Assembly: GCF_003336675.1 (NCBI RefSeq)
Contig: NZ_QPII01000017.1
Location: 32,015 to 96,014, forward strand
DNA: 64,000 bases
Reading direction: 5' to 3'
DNA from: Billgrantia montanilacus
GTDB lineage: Bacteria; Pseudomonadota; Gammaproteobacteria; Pseudomonadales; Halomonadaceae
Positions 7,936-17,956 of the stretch are shown here, in pieces (the stretch's first letter is position 1; every line of letters starts with the position of its first letter). Position numbers and translations under genes: made by a program. The notes under the pieces are model-generated. The model ran no database searches and was not told where the DNA came from. It worked only from the letters and a program-made list of their open reading frames with translations.

Positions 7936-8858
7936 ACGCACTGACGTCGGTGGGGGACCTGGAGGCCGTGATCGCCAGCCTGGACCGGGTGGTGCTGGGC
8001 AAGTCCCGCGAGGTGCGCCTGGCCCTGTGCTGCCTGCTCTGCCGCGGCCATCTGCTGATCGAAGACTTGCCGGGGCTGGGCAAGACCACCCTGGCCCAGG
8101 CGCTGGCAAGGGTCACGGGACTCGACATGCAGCGCCTGCAGTTCACCAGCGATCTGCTGCCCGCCGACGTGTTGGGCGTGTCGGTCTTCGACCCGCGTGA
8201 GGCGAGTTTCCGTTTCCACCCGGGGCCGATCTTCCATGGCCTGGTGCTGGCCGATGAGATCAATCGCGCCACCCCCAAGACTCAGAGCGCCCTGCTCGAG
8301 GCGATGGAGGAAGGCCAGGTCACCGTGGAGGGCGAAACCCGCGCACTGCCCGACCCCTTCTTCGTCATCGCCACCCAGAACCCCCAGGACCAGGCCGGGA
8401 CCTTCGCACTGCCGGAGTCACAGCTGGACCGCTTCCTGATGCGTCTGTCGCTGGGCTATCCCGACTTTCGTGCCGAGCGCGACATCCTGCGCGGCCTGGC
8501 GGGGCGCAGCCGGCTCGACGACATGACCGTGCTGCTCGATGGGGAAAGCCTGCGCCACTGGCAGGCGAAGGTGGCAAGGATTCATGTCTCCGACCGGGTG
8601 CTCGACTATGTGCAGGCCCTGGGGCGGGCCAGCCGCGAGCACCCCGAACTTGCCTGGGGGCTCTCGACCCGGGGCCTGCTGTCGCTGGTGCAGGCGGCGC
8701 GTGGCTGGGCGCTGCTGGCCGGGCGCGACCACGTGCTGCCCGAGGATGTCCAGGCCGTCTGGGGGCCGGTGGCAGGCCACCGCCTGAGCAGCGGCCATCG
8801 CGAGGAGGGCGAGGCGCTGGCCATGCACCTGCTCGGCCGTGTGCCGGTAGTGGCCTGA
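7932..8858 (+). CDS. MoxR-family AAA+ ATPase
   Basis: A 308-aa ATPase with Walker A DLPGLGKTT (residues 45-53), Walker B LADEIN (106-111), sensor 1 IATQNP and the C-terminal lid domain. MoxR ATPases act as chaperones for assembly or maturation of partner proteins encoded next door. Here the DUF58 and transglutaminase genes follow with a 2-bp gap and then a 4-bp overlap, the classical MoxR-DUF58-TgpA set. No VWA-domain (Bat-type) genes follow. Confidence 0.93.
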   Translation: MNALTSVGDLEAVIASLDRVVLGKSREVRLALCCLLCRGHLLIEDLPGLGKTTLAQALARVTGLDMQRLQFTSDLLPADVLGVSVFDPREASFRFHPGPIFHGLVLADEINRATPKTQSALLEAMEEGQVTVEGETRALPDPFFVIATQNPQDQAGTFALPESQLDRFLMRLSLGYPDFRAERDILRGLAGRSRLDDMTVLLDGESLRHWQAKVARIHVSDRVLDYVQALGRASREHPELAWGLSTRGLLSLVQAARGWALLAGRDHVLPEDVQAVWGPVAGHRLSSGHREEGEALAMHLLGRVPVVA

Positions 8859-8860
8859 CC

Positions 8861-9835
8861 ATGTCAGCGGCCCGGGCCGACCCGTCAGCCTCCGGTGTGC
8901 GCGGTGAGATCGCCCCAAGGGGGTTACGTGCCTGGCTCGGTCGACGCCTGACCATCGCTCCCGGCGAACCCTTGCCCCAGCGTCGGCTCTTCCTGCTTCC
9001 CACCCGCTTCGGCCTGGCCTGGCTCGCCTTGGTGGGAGTGCTGCTGCTGTTCGGCGTCAACTACCAGAACAGCCTCGCCTACGCCCTGGCCTTCTGGCTT
9101 GCGGGACTGGCCGTGGTCGTGCTGTTGCGCACCTGGCGCAATTTGCTGGGGGTCGCCGTCGAGCTTCAGCTGCCTCGGGAGGCCTTCGCCGGCCGCGAGG
9201 CGCGTCTCGGGGTCGCGCTCAGGGCCACCCGCTCACGAACCGCCATCGGACTCATTCTGGACGCCCATGACGTGACGCTGCCACGGCTGGAAACCGAGGC
9301 CACGGCAAGCCTGCCCTGGCGCCCCGGTCATCGTGGCTGGCAACTGCCGCCCATGCTGCGCCTGGAGACCCGCTGGCCACTGGGGCTGGTGCGGGCAGTG
9401 GCCTGGGTGCAGCCCACCACCAGGCTGCTCGTCTATCCGGCTCCCCTGGAGGCAGCGGGAACAGAACACCGCCAGCTCGGTGAAGGGCTGGACGCTACCG
9501 ACTTTGCCGGACTGCGACGCTTCGAGCGCGGCGATAGTGCCACGCGAGTGGCCTGGAAACAGTGGAGCCGCAGCGGCATCCTCACCACCAAGGTATTCAG
9601 CGTGCCGCCTCGCCAGCAGCTGTGGCTGGATTACGCCACCTGTCGGGGCAGCCCGGAACGTCGCCTGTCGCTGCTCTGTGCCCGGGTGATGGCACATCAT
9701 CGCGCCGGTGACCGCTATGGCCTGCGTCTGCCAGGGCTGGAACTGCCTCGGGGCGAGGGCGAACGCCAGCGGCGGGCCGCGCTGGAGGCGCTAGCGCTCT
9801 TCCCTGTGACCACCAATGGAGTGGACGGCGAATGA
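8861..9835 (+). CDS. DUF58 domain-containing protein
   Basis: A 324-aa protein with two transmembrane helices (about residues 45-88). A soluble C-terminal part contains the DUF58 signature FAGLRRFERGDSATRVAWKQ and SGILTTKVF. The family is uncharacterised but nearly always partners MoxR ATPases. It starts 2 bp after the moxR stop, and its stop overlaps the next start in ATGA. An N-terminal polar arm of about 40 residues precedes the first helix. Confidence 0.9.
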   Translation: MSAARADPSASGVRGEIAPRGLRAWLGRRLTIAPGEPLPQRRLFLLPTRFGLAWLALVGVLLLFGVNYQNSLAYALAFWLAGLAVVVLLRTWRNLLGVAVELQLPREAFAGREARLGVALRATRSRTAIGLILDAHDVTLPRLETEATASLPWRPGHRGWQLPPMLRLETRWPLGLVRAVAWVQPTTRLLVYPAPLEAAGTEHRQLGEGLDATDFAGLRRFERGDSATRVAWKQWSRSGILTTKVFSVPPRQQLWLDYATCRGSPERRLSLLCARVMAHHRAGDRYGLRLPGLELPRGEGERQRRAALEALALFPVTTNGVDGE

Positions 9836-11991
9836 TCGGCTGGCAGGGGCGCCGTCACCGCCACCCCCCGGGGGTGGTGGTGCTGGCAGACGGTCATGAA
9901 CTCGGAGCCGTCATGCTGCGCCAACTGTTCATTGGTCAGTGCCTGGTGCTGGCGCTGCATCTGCCCTGGATGCCGGCCTGGCTTGTGGGGCTGGCCCTGG
10001 TCGTGGCGGTCTGGCGCTATTTCCAGCTGCGTCAGCGGGTGCCTCCGGCGGGTCGCCTGGTGCGCCTGGGGGGCGTTGCGCTGCTGCTGGGGGCCTTATG
10101 GCTGGAGTACGGCGCGCTGCACGGCATGGATGGGCTGATTGGGCTGCTGCTGGGCGTCTATCTGCTCAAGCTGCTCGAGACACACGACCGACGCGATGCG
10201 CGGGTGGTGGTGGTGATCGGTATCATCGCGACCGGCGTTGCATTCCTGCACTATCAGGGGATCCTGATGGCGCTGGGCGCCCTGATGGCGCTGGCCTGGC
10301 TGCTGCAGTCGCTGACCTGGCTGGCCGGCGCCCCGGATGCGCGTCGTGCCTGGAGCGAAACGGGTTGGCTGCTGCTGTTTTCAGCGCCGTTGATGGTGGC
10401 GTTGTTCCTGGCCGTTCCTCGTCTGGGGCCGCTGTGGAGCATGCCGCAGATGGATCGCGCCTCCACCGGGCTGACCGACGAGGTGTCGCCGGGGGATATC
10501 GCACAGCTCTCGCGTAGCGATGCCCGCGCCTTCCGAGTGTCGTTCGATGGCGAGGAACCGGCGACCCATGAGCGCTACTGGCGGGTCTATACGCTCTCCG
10601 GCACCGACGGCAGGCGCTGGTTTCGCGCGCCACCCGACGAGCTGGCCGCCACCCTGGGTCGGAGCGAAGAGGACTTCGTTCGTCAGGCGCAACGGTCGCC
10701 CTGGGTGGACGAGGCAGCCGGTGCGGGGCGCTTTCGCGCCGAGCTGCTGCTGGAACCCGACAGTCGGCCCTGGCTCCCTTCGCTGGGCACGCCGCTGGCC
10801 AGCGACAGCGAACAGCGCTACCTGGCCGACGGCACTCTTGAGAGGGTGACGGCACAAGGCTCGCGCAGCCTGCTGCGCCTGGAGAGCAGCGGGGCGGCGC
10901 CGACCAATGCCGACCCCGCCGGCGATGCCTGGAACACCCTGCTGCCGACACGGGACAACCCCCGCACCCGGGCATTGGGTGAGCGGCTGTGGCAGGAGAG
11001 CGGAGGCGACACGCATGCCTTTCTGGCGGCGATCATGGCGCATTTCGGCGAGTCTCCCTTCCGCTACACGCTCATGCCGCCACGCCTGGGCTCCCGCCAT
11101 CGGGTCGACGAATTCCTGTTCGAGAGTCGTGCCGGCTACTGCACCCACTACGCTTCGGCCGCCGCGACCCTGATTCGTGCGGCGGGGCTCCCCGCGCGAC
11201 TGGTGGTCGGCTTTCTGGGCGGTGAACGCCACCCGGATGGTTACTTCACCGTCCGCGACTATGATGCCCACGCCTGGGTCGAGGTGTGGCTCGACGGTGC
11301 CTGGCAACGCCTGGACCCCACGGCCGCCATTGCCCCTGGGCGTATCGAGCTGGGCCCCCAGGCCGTCGAGGGAAGCGCCGAGGCCTTTCTGGCCGACTCG
11401 CCCTTTTCCTCGCTGCGCCTGCGCGAGCTGGCCTGGGCTAACCGCCTGCGGCTACGCTGGGAGAATCTGGAGTACCAGTGGCAGCGAGGCGTCATCGGCT
11501 ACCAGCGGGAGGCGGCCAGGGAGTTCATGCTGCGCCTTGGGGAGCGGCTGGAAGCAGGGTATGACTGGCTCGGTACGCATCTGCGCTCGGCCTGGGCGGT
11601 GGCTGCCTGGCTGGGAGGCACAGCGCTGGCGCTGGCTGGGTCGGCATGGCTGCTTCGCCACGCCTTGCGCCAGCGCCGCTGGCGTCACGAAAGCGCCATG
11701 CTGGGGTATCTTCAGTGCCGGTTGGAGCGGCTGGGGCTGGGGCCAGACCCCGGCGAGACCCCGGCGGGTCACCTGCGACGTGTCGCACCGGCGTGTGGCC
11801 CCGCGGGGGAAGCCCTGCGTACCGTGGCCGAAGAGTACGAACGGCTGGCCTATGCTCCACTGAACGAAGTGGAGCGGAGTGCTGGCCGGCGACGACTGCG
11901 GAAGGTGATCAAGGAGATGCGGCGGCGCTTGCCGAAACGGCGCTATCGAGCCCATCGGACTGGTGCCGCGGGAGATGACGTGGCATCGTGA
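9832..11991 (+). CDS. TgpA-type membrane transglutaminase-like protein (DUF3488/DUF4129)
   Basis: A 719-aa protein. N-terminal membrane helices (about residues 30-200) are followed by a periplasmic transglutaminase-like domain with the triad C437 (AGYCTHYAS), H480 (YDAHAWVEVW) and D495 (LDPTAA). One more helix (about 595-618) and a C-terminal DUF4129-like cytoplasmic part close the protein. Pseudomonas TgpA is a known homologue with a periplasmic transglutaminase domain. The residues before the first helix (1-28) are polar and unusual; ATG 9832 overlaps the DUF58 stop, but the internal ATG at 9913 could also start. Confidence 0.92.
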   Translation: MIGWQGRRHRHPPGVVVLADGHELGAVMLRQLFIGQCLVLALHLPWMPAWLVGLALVVAVWRYFQLRQRVPPAGRLVRLGGVALLLGALWLEYGALHGMDGLIGLLLGVYLLKLLETHDRRDARVVVVIGIIATGVAFLHYQGILMALGALMALAWLLQSLTWLAGAPDARRAWSETGWLLLFSAPLMVALFLAVPRLGPLWSMPQMDRASTGLTDEVSPGDIAQLSRSDARAFRVSFDGEEPATHERYWRVYTLSGTDGRRWFRAPPDELAATLGRSEEDFVRQAQRSPWVDEAAGAGRFRAELLLEPDSRPWLPSLGTPLASDSEQRYLADGTLERVTAQGSRSLLRLESSGAAPTNADPAGDAWNTLLPTRDNPRTRALGERLWQESGGDTHAFLAAIMAHFGESPFRYTLMPPRLGSRHRVDEFLFESRAGYCTHYASAAATLIRAAGLPARLVVGFLGGERHPDGYFTVRDYDAHAWVEVWLDGAWQRLDPTAAIAPGRIELGPQAVEGSAEAFLADSPFSSLRLRELAWANRLRLRWENLEYQWQRGVIGYQREAAREFMLRLGERLEAGYDWLGTHLRSAWAVAAWLGGTALALAGSAWLLRHALRQRRWRHESAMLGYLQCRLERLGLGPDPGETPAGHLRRVAPACGPAGEALRTVAEEYERLAYAPLNEVERSAGRRRLRKVIKEMRRRLPKRRYRAHRTGAAGDDVAS

Positions 11992-12017
11992 ATGGATGTC
12001 AGCAAGGCAGGCGAGCC

Positions 12018-12503
12018 ATGGCCGTTCACGAACACGAATGCCGCACCCATCGCGGCGAGCCCTTCAATCTGCAGGCCCTCAAGGGGCAGGTGCTGCTGAT
12101 CGTCAATGTGGCGAGCCGTTGCGGTTTTACGCCACAGCTGCATGAGCTGGAGCGGCTCTATAGCCGCCATCGCGATCGCGGCTTCACTGTGCTGGCCTTT
12201 CCCTGCAACCAGTTTGCCCGTCAGGCGCCGGAGTCGGCCCTGGACTTCTGTGCCTTCAGTTCGACCGAATACGGCGTCACCTTTCCGGTCATGCAGAAGG
12301 TCAAGGTCAACGGTTCGCAGGCCCATCCGCTCTTCAAGGAACTGAAGAGCAAGGCGCCGGGCGTGCTCGGTACCACAATGATCAAATGGAACTTTACCAA
12401 GTTCCTGGTGGGCCGGGATGGCCGGGTGATACGACGCTTCGCACCGGGCGAGCGTGGTGTTTCGCTGGAAATCGCCCTGGAACAGGCCCTGGATGAGAGC
12501 TGA
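12018..12503 (+). CDS. glutathione peroxidase family, Cys type
   Basis: A 161-aa thiol peroxidase. The peroxidatic Cys35 lies in NVASRCGF, Q65 in FPCNQFARQ, and W124-N125 in KWNFTKFL. C78 sits where the resolving Cys is found in thioredoxin-dependent members. The usual NQFGxQEP is altered to NQFARQAP. These enzymes reduce hydroperoxides in the cytosol. The ATG at 12018 fits the conserved N-terminus; a GTG at 11988 overlapping the previous stop would add 10 residues. It is probably the last gene of the NUDIX-MoxR operon. Confidence 0.9.
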   Translation: MAVHEHECRTHRGEPFNLQALKGQVLLIVNVASRCGFTPQLHELERLYSRHRDRGFTVLAFPCNQFARQAPESALDFCAFSSTEYGVTFPVMQKVKVNGSQAHPLFKELKSKAPGVLGTTMIKWNFTKFLVGRDGRVIRRFAPGERGVSLEIALEQALDES

Positions 12504-12525
12504 CCCGGGAAGCGACTAACCGGGT
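12503..12525. terminator. bidirectional hairpin between convergent genes
   Basis: ACCCGG (12503-12508) pairs with CCGGGT (12520-12525). It spans the stop codons of the peroxidase gene and of the convergent minus-strand gene. The loop is 11 nt and there is no T tract, so strength is uncertain. Confidence 0.45.
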
Positions 12526-12905
12526 GACTCACCGCGTTCGAGCATCACGCGCATCATCAGTTCGTTCCAGCGGTGACGGGTCATCATGGTGGTCAAGCCG
12601 GAGAACAGCGCCCAGCTCTTGCGCCGCCAGCCCTTGAGCCGCATGTTGTGGGCCACCAGGCGTTTCATGAGCTGGTAGTCGTCGAACTTGCGCCACTCGC
12701 TGGCGACCGACATCTGGGTGCGGGACAGCACCGGCGCCAGCTCCAGGCGGAAGATCCACTCCAGTTGATGCAGCGTCAGGTCATGGCGCTGGATCACCTC
12801 CACCATGTGGGTGTATTCGCGCTCACCGGGTTCACGGTCCAGCCATAGCGGGGCCAGTGCCAGCCACAGCTCGCCGCGCTCATCGACCAGCGTCTGTGCA
12901 TCCAT
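12516..12905 (-). CDS. uncharacterised 129-aa protein, DUF7079-like
   Basis: A soluble, helical, basic protein with LWLALAPLWLDREP near the N-terminus and LHQLEWIFRLELAPVL around residue 50. That pattern recalls the DUF7079 group of small proteins, but this match is from memory and tentative. Several Trp residues and a positively charged C-terminal half (HNMRLKGWRRKSW) are seen. GGAGAG precedes the ATG at 12905. It is monocistronic and convergent with the peroxidase gene. Confidence 0.7.
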   Translation of the reverse strand: MDAQTLVDERGELWLALAPLWLDREPGEREYTHMVEVIQRHDLTLHQLEWIFRLELAPVLSRTQMSVASEWRKFDDYQLMKRLVAHNMRLKGWRRKSWALFSGLTTMMTRHRWNELMMRVMLERGESPG

Positions 12906-12996
12906 CGTTCTCTCCTGCCTGCGTATTACCCGGGAAAGGCATCCTGCCCCACTCGAGGGCCAGCCTCAAGAGCGGACAGTAGGGGTGACGGTCGCG

Positions 12997-13160
12997 AGCA
13001 GCCTGCCGGACTTAACGCTAATCTGCTGCGAAATCGGGGCTTTCGGCCAATTTCATTCGATCGGATTCGTTAAATAGCGGACTATTCGCCTCCTCCGATT
13101 GATAAACTTGGCTCGAAATCCGACTTTCTCGCGACGACCGGTCAAGCCCGGCAGACTGCT
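12997..13160 (+). repeat. interspersed palindromic element, copy 2 (complete)
   Basis: A 164-bp element whose ends are imperfect inverted repeats: AGCAGCCTGCCGGAC on the left, and AGCAGTCTGCCGGGC read from the right end on the other strand. The interior forms a long imperfect hairpin centred on AATAGCGGACTATT, with inner arms ATCGGA (13060-13065) and TCCGAT (13094-13099). Related to the copies at 2.2 and 28.6 kb. It ends 76 bp before fabV, and TAGAAT at 13160-13165 overlaps its last base. Confidence 0.9.
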
Positions 13161-13236
13161 AGAATGCCACCACTGCCCACTCAAATCCGGCCGATGCCGC
13201 TGTGCCAGCGGCGGGCCATCGACAACGAGGTTAGAC

Positions 13237-14448
13237 GTGATTATCAAACCCAAGGTTCGCGGTTTCATCTGCACCACCACCCACCCCGTCGGCTGCGAGA
13301 AGAACGTGCTCGAGCAGATCGAGGCGACCCGTGCCCGTGGGCTGGACCCGTCTGTGGGCCCGAAGAAGGTCCTGGTGATCGGGGCCTCCAGTGGCTACGG
13401 CCTGGCGGCGCGGATAACCGCCGCCTTCGGCTACGGTGCCGATACCCTGGGCGTGTTCTTCGAGAAACCGGGTAGTGAGAAGAAGCCCGGCACCGCGGGC
13501 TGGTACAACAGCGCCGCCTTCGACCGATTCGCCAAGGCCGAGGGGCTCTACAGCAAGTCGATCAACGGCGATGCCTTCTCCCATGAAGCCCGCGAGACGG
13601 CCATCGAGCTGATCAAGCAGGACATGGGGCAGGTCGACCTGGTGGTCTATTCGCTGGCGTCACCGGTACGCAAGCTGCCCGACAGCGGCGAGCTGAAGCG
13701 CTCCGCGCTCAAGCCGATCGGCGAGACCTACCGTGCCACCGCCATCGATACCAACAAGGATGTGATCATCGAAGCCGAGGTGGAACCCGCCACCGAGCAG
13801 GAGATCGAGGACACGAAGGCTGTCATGGGGGGCGAGGACTGGGAGCTTTGGATCGACGCCCTGGACCGTGCCGGTGTACTCGCTCCCGGCGCGCGCAGCG
13901 TGGCCTTCAGCTATATCGGTACCGAGATCACCTGGCCGATCTACTGGCACGGCGCCCTGGGCAAGGCCAAGGAAGACCTGGATCGCGCCGCCGGCGAGAT
14001 CGACAGCAAGCTCAAGGCCACCGGCGGTGGCGCCAACGTGGCGGTGCTGAAGTCGGTGGTGACCCAGGCCAGCGCCGCGATTCCGGTCATGCCGCTCTAT
14101 ATCGCCATGGTCTACAAGGTGATGAAGGAGAAGGGGTTGCATGAGGGCACCATCGACCAGCTCAACCGGCTGTTCGGTGAGCAGCTCTATTCACCCCGTG
14201 GACTGGCCGGGGAGTTCGATACCGATGACGCCGGCCGCCTTCGCCTTGATGACTGGGAGCTGCGCGATGACGTGCAGCAGGCGTGCAAGGACCTCTGGCC
14301 CAAGGTGACCACCGAGAACCTGATCGAGATCACCGACTATGCTGGTTATAAGCACGAGTTCCTGAAGCTGTTCGGATTCGAGCGCAACGACGTGGATTAC
14401 GATGCCGATGTGAACCCTGACGTGACCTTCGATGTCGTGAGTCTATAG
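13237..14448 (+). CDS. fabV: enoyl-ACP reductase FabV
   Basis: A 403-aa NADH-dependent trans-2-enoyl-ACP/CoA reductase for the last step of fatty acid elongation. The N-terminus [18 protein letters not shown], the nucleotide-binding GASSGYG and the [10 protein letters not shown] (Y-x8-K) active-site segment are all typical of FabV. The start is the GTG at 13237, with GAGG 8 bases upstream. The frame is open back to 13099, but that part only translates the interspersed repeat. FabV proteins are known for low triclosan sensitivity. Confidence 0.95.
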   Translation: MIIKPKVRGFICTTTHPVGCEKNVLEQIEATRARGLDPSVGPKKVLVIGASSGYGLAARITAAFGYGADTLGVFFEKPGSEKKPGTAGWYNSAAFDRFAKAEGLYSKSINGDAFSHEARETAIELIKQDMGQVDLVVYSLASPVRKLPDSGELKRSALKPIGETYRATAIDTNKDVIIEAEVEPATEQEIEDTKAVMGGEDWELWIDALDRAGVLAPGARSVAFSYIGTEITWPIYWHGALGKAKEDLDRAAGEIDSKLKATGGGANVAVLKSVVTQASAAIPVMPLYIAMVYKVMKEKGLHEGTIDQLNRLFGEQLYSPRGLAGEFDTDDAGRLRLDDWELRDDVQQACKDLWPKVTTENLIEITDYAGYKHEFLKLFGFERNDVDYDADVNPDVTFDVVSL

Positions 14449-14502
14449 CCCGTCGATACGAAACCGGGATGCTCGCCTTGCAGGCAGAAGAAGGAGATGA
14501 CG

Positions 14503-14703
14503 ATGGATACCAAGGAAAGCAAGACCGCTCAAGAGGAGTACCAGCACCTCAAGGAAGTGAGGATGCCCGAGGACTTCGAGCATCCGGAGCCGGACGAGGG
14601 CCAGCCGGAGGCCAAGCAGTCGCCCCAGAACCTGCACTGGGTCCTGCTGGTGGCGGCGTTGATCGCTGGCGCGATTCTGATCTTTACGCTGGTCTGGCCC
14701 TGA
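14503..14703 (+). CDS. small single-pass membrane protein, unknown
   Basis: A 66-aa protein: an acidic Glu/Pro-rich N-terminal 45 residues and one C-terminal helix (about residues 46-63, VLLVAALIAGAILIFTLV). The ATG at 14503 has GGAG at the right distance, while the ATG at 14497 directly abuts it. It follows fabV by 54 bp and is followed by a hairpin, so it may end the fabV transcript. No family is recognised. Confidence 0.65.
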   Translation: MDTKESKTAQEEYQHLKEVRMPEDFEHPEPDEGQPEAKQSPQNLHWVLLVAALIAGAILIFTLVWP

Positions 14704-14712
14704 GCCATCCTG

Positions 14713-14743
14713 CCCCCCGGCCTGCAGCCGCAGGCCCGGGGGG
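14713..14743 (+). terminator. strong GC hairpin after the fabV unit
   Basis: A 13-base arm starting CCCCCCGG (14713-14725), an AGCC loop, and GCAGGCC-GGGGGG on the other side with one bulged C. It is very stable but has no T tract. It is placed 10 bases after the small-protein stop. Confidence 0.6.
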
Positions 14744-14850
14744 TGCCTGATCTGAACCGCTGGTGCGGGGCGGCTCCGCACGGCGCTCGGCGTAGCCCCT
14801 GTCAATCGAGTAAGATCACAGCCTCGATTCGGCTCACGGCGTAGCGTTCC

Positions 14851-15828
14851 ATGCCCGACACCCCCACTGCCATTGTTTCCACGTCAGCGACCCGAAGAGT
14901 CGGGGTGCTGACGCTGTCGGGCTTTTCCTTGCTCGCCCAGGCATGCGCCCTGGAACCGCTGGTAATGGCCAACCAGCTGGCAGGCCGGCGTCTCTACCGT
15001 GTACAGGCCTACAGTGCAGCCGGTGGTGAGACGCCAAGCCTTGCGGAACTTAACCTGGCGGCGGGCAAGCCTTTCGACGAGGTGGCAGCCGAGCTCGACA
15101 TGCTGGTCGTCTGTGCCCCGACGCCCCTTTCGGCGAACGCCGATGGCGCCATCGTTGCCCGTCTGCGTACGCTGGGCAGAAGCGGCGTCGTGCTGGTCGG
15201 CGTGGGCGGCGGCACCGAGCTGCTGGCCCGTGCCGGCGTGCTGGACGGCTACCGTGCCACGCTGCCCTGGCAGCGCTTTACCGCCTTCACCCGCGATTTC
15301 CCCCGGGTCCGGCTCTCCCAGCAGCTGTTCGAGATCGACCGCGACCGGCTCACCTGCGGTGGCGGCACGGCGGCCATGGACATGATGATGACGCTGATCG
15401 CCTCCCACCACGGCAGCGAGCTTGCCGAGCGGGTCTCCGAGCATTTCGTGCTGGAGCGGATCCGCATGGCCGACGAGCCCCAGCAGGTACCGCTACGCGC
15501 CCGCCTGGGCCATGCACCCGCGCCGCTGGTGGATGCGGTGATGCTGATGGAGGCCAATATCGAGGAGCCATTGACCACCCACGAGCTGGCCGAGCACCTG
15601 GGCATCTCCCGGCGCCAGCTGGAGCGGCTGTTCAAGAAATATCTCCAGGCGGTGCCCGGCCGCTACTACCTGGACCTGCGCCTGCAGGAAGCCCGGCGGC
15701 TCCTGCGCGACAGCGACCTGCCCGCCGGCGAGATCGCCATGAAGACGGGCTTCTCCTCCCCGGCGCACTTTTCCACCGCCTATCGCAATCATTTCGGCGT
15801 GACGCCCCGCGAGGAGCGGCTCCATTGA
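14851..15828 (+). CDS. argR: AraC-type arginine regulator ArgR (GlxA family)
   Basis: A 325-aa protein with an N-terminal DJ-1/PfpI-like domain (about residues 15-195) and a C-terminal AraC HTH domain (about 225-320). Segments such as MEANIEEPLTT, RRQLERLFKKYL and FGVTPREER closely match Pseudomonas ArgR. The DJ-1 nucleophile Cys is replaced (GVGGGTELL), as in other regulatory members. Pseudomonas ArgR activates arginine succinyltransferase genes, and those genes start 0.9 kb downstream, which supports the name. A minus-strand methyltransferase gene lies between. Confidence 0.85.
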   Translation: MPDTPTAIVSTSATRRVGVLTLSGFSLLAQACALEPLVMANQLAGRRLYRVQAYSAAGGETPSLAELNLAAGKPFDEVAAELDMLVVCAPTPLSANADGAIVARLRTLGRSGVVLVGVGGGTELLARAGVLDGYRATLPWQRFTAFTRDFPRVRLSQQLFEIDRDRLTCGGGTAAMDMMMTLIASHHGSELAERVSEHFVLERIRMADEPQQVPLRARLGHAPAPLVDAVMLMEANIEEPLTTHELAEHLGISRRQLERLFKKYLQAVPGRYYLDLRLQEARRLLRDSDLPAGEIAMKTGFSSPAHFSTAYRNHFGVTPREERLH

Positions 15829-15853
15829 GCGAGTGGCGACAGGCTATGCCTCG

Positions 15854-16498
15854 TTACCCGTCATGAGCGTATGGGTGCCCGTCTACCTTGTGAGCGATTA
15901 GCGCGCGAAAAAGCGAACCCATCATCACCGGAGTGTCGCGTTCGATCTCGAAACCGGCGTTCTCCAGCAAGGGGCGGGCCTGACGAGTGATGTCGGTGGC
16001 CACGGTCGCAGTGAAGGCGTTGAGCGCGCGCCTTGCCAGTCCGGCTGAGTGCTCGTCGGACTGGAACTTGTCCATCACGCAGAGCTGGGCGTTGTGGTTG
16101 AGGACCCGGTGCGCTTCTGCCAGCCCTTGCCGCGGATTTGGCATCACTGCCAGTATCAGATGCATGATGACCGCGTCGAAGTGCCCGTCGGGGTAGTCGA
16201 GGGCCTCGGCGTCCATCACTCGGCACTCCACGTCCATGCCCAGCCGCTCCGCGCGGTGTTCCATGCGCTTGACCATGGCGGGCGACAAGTCGGTGGCATG
16301 CACCTCTACATCCCGGGGCAGCCAGGGCAGGTCCAGCCCGGTGCCGGCTCCCACCAGCAGCACCCGCATGCCGGCTTGCCATTCCATGGCGTCCAGCGAC
16401 AGCTGGCGTGGGCGGCGAAAGCTGCGGTCGGCGACGAAATCGTAGACCGGCGCGTAGAGTCCATAGCGGATTCGGTTCCAGGCCGTGGTGTTGAACAT
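15854..16498 (-). CDS. class I SAM-dependent methyltransferase
   Basis: A 214-aa protein with motif I VLLVGAGTGLDLPWL (near residue 50), motif post-I VHATDLSPAM and the MDAEALDYPDGHFDAVIMHLIL segment of UbiE/PmtA-like methyltransferases. The N-terminal YAPVYDF is typical of that group; a lipid or quinone substrate is possible but not shown. The start at 16498 (MFNTTAW) has CGGAG upstream. It is inserted between argR and astC on the opposite strand, so it is unlikely to be part of arginine catabolism. Confidence 0.8.
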   Translation of the reverse strand: MFNTTAWNRIRYGLYAPVYDFVADRSFRRPRQLSLDAMEWQAGMRVLLVGAGTGLDLPWLPRDVEVHATDLSPAMVKRMEHRAERLGMDVECRVMDAEALDYPDGHFDAVIMHLILAVMPNPRQGLAEAHRVLNHNAQLCVMDKFQSDEHSAGLARRALNAFTATVATDITRQARPLLENAGFEIERDTPVMMGSLFRALIAHKVDGHPYAHDG

Positions 16499-16652
16499 GG
16501 GCTTGCTCCGAAGGATCGATATTGAGCCTAGCTGATTCTGCTCGCGAACGATGATCCTATTATTGAGCAAGACCGACAGCCATTTTCACAAGATGGAGTC
16601 CCATAGCTGAAAGCCCGGATGGCCGGGGCTCCGTATACTCGATTGACAGTAG

Positions 16653-17906
<1,254 letters not shown>

Positions 17907-17956
17907 AGGCCAGCCTGACCCTGCACGATGACGCCAATCGACCCGGAGACCCTGCC

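Noticed and set aside
13099..13236. N-terminal extension of FabV
   Set aside because: The extra 46 codons are repeat copy 2 read through. The conserved FabV N-terminus begins at the GTG at 13237 with its own ribosome site.
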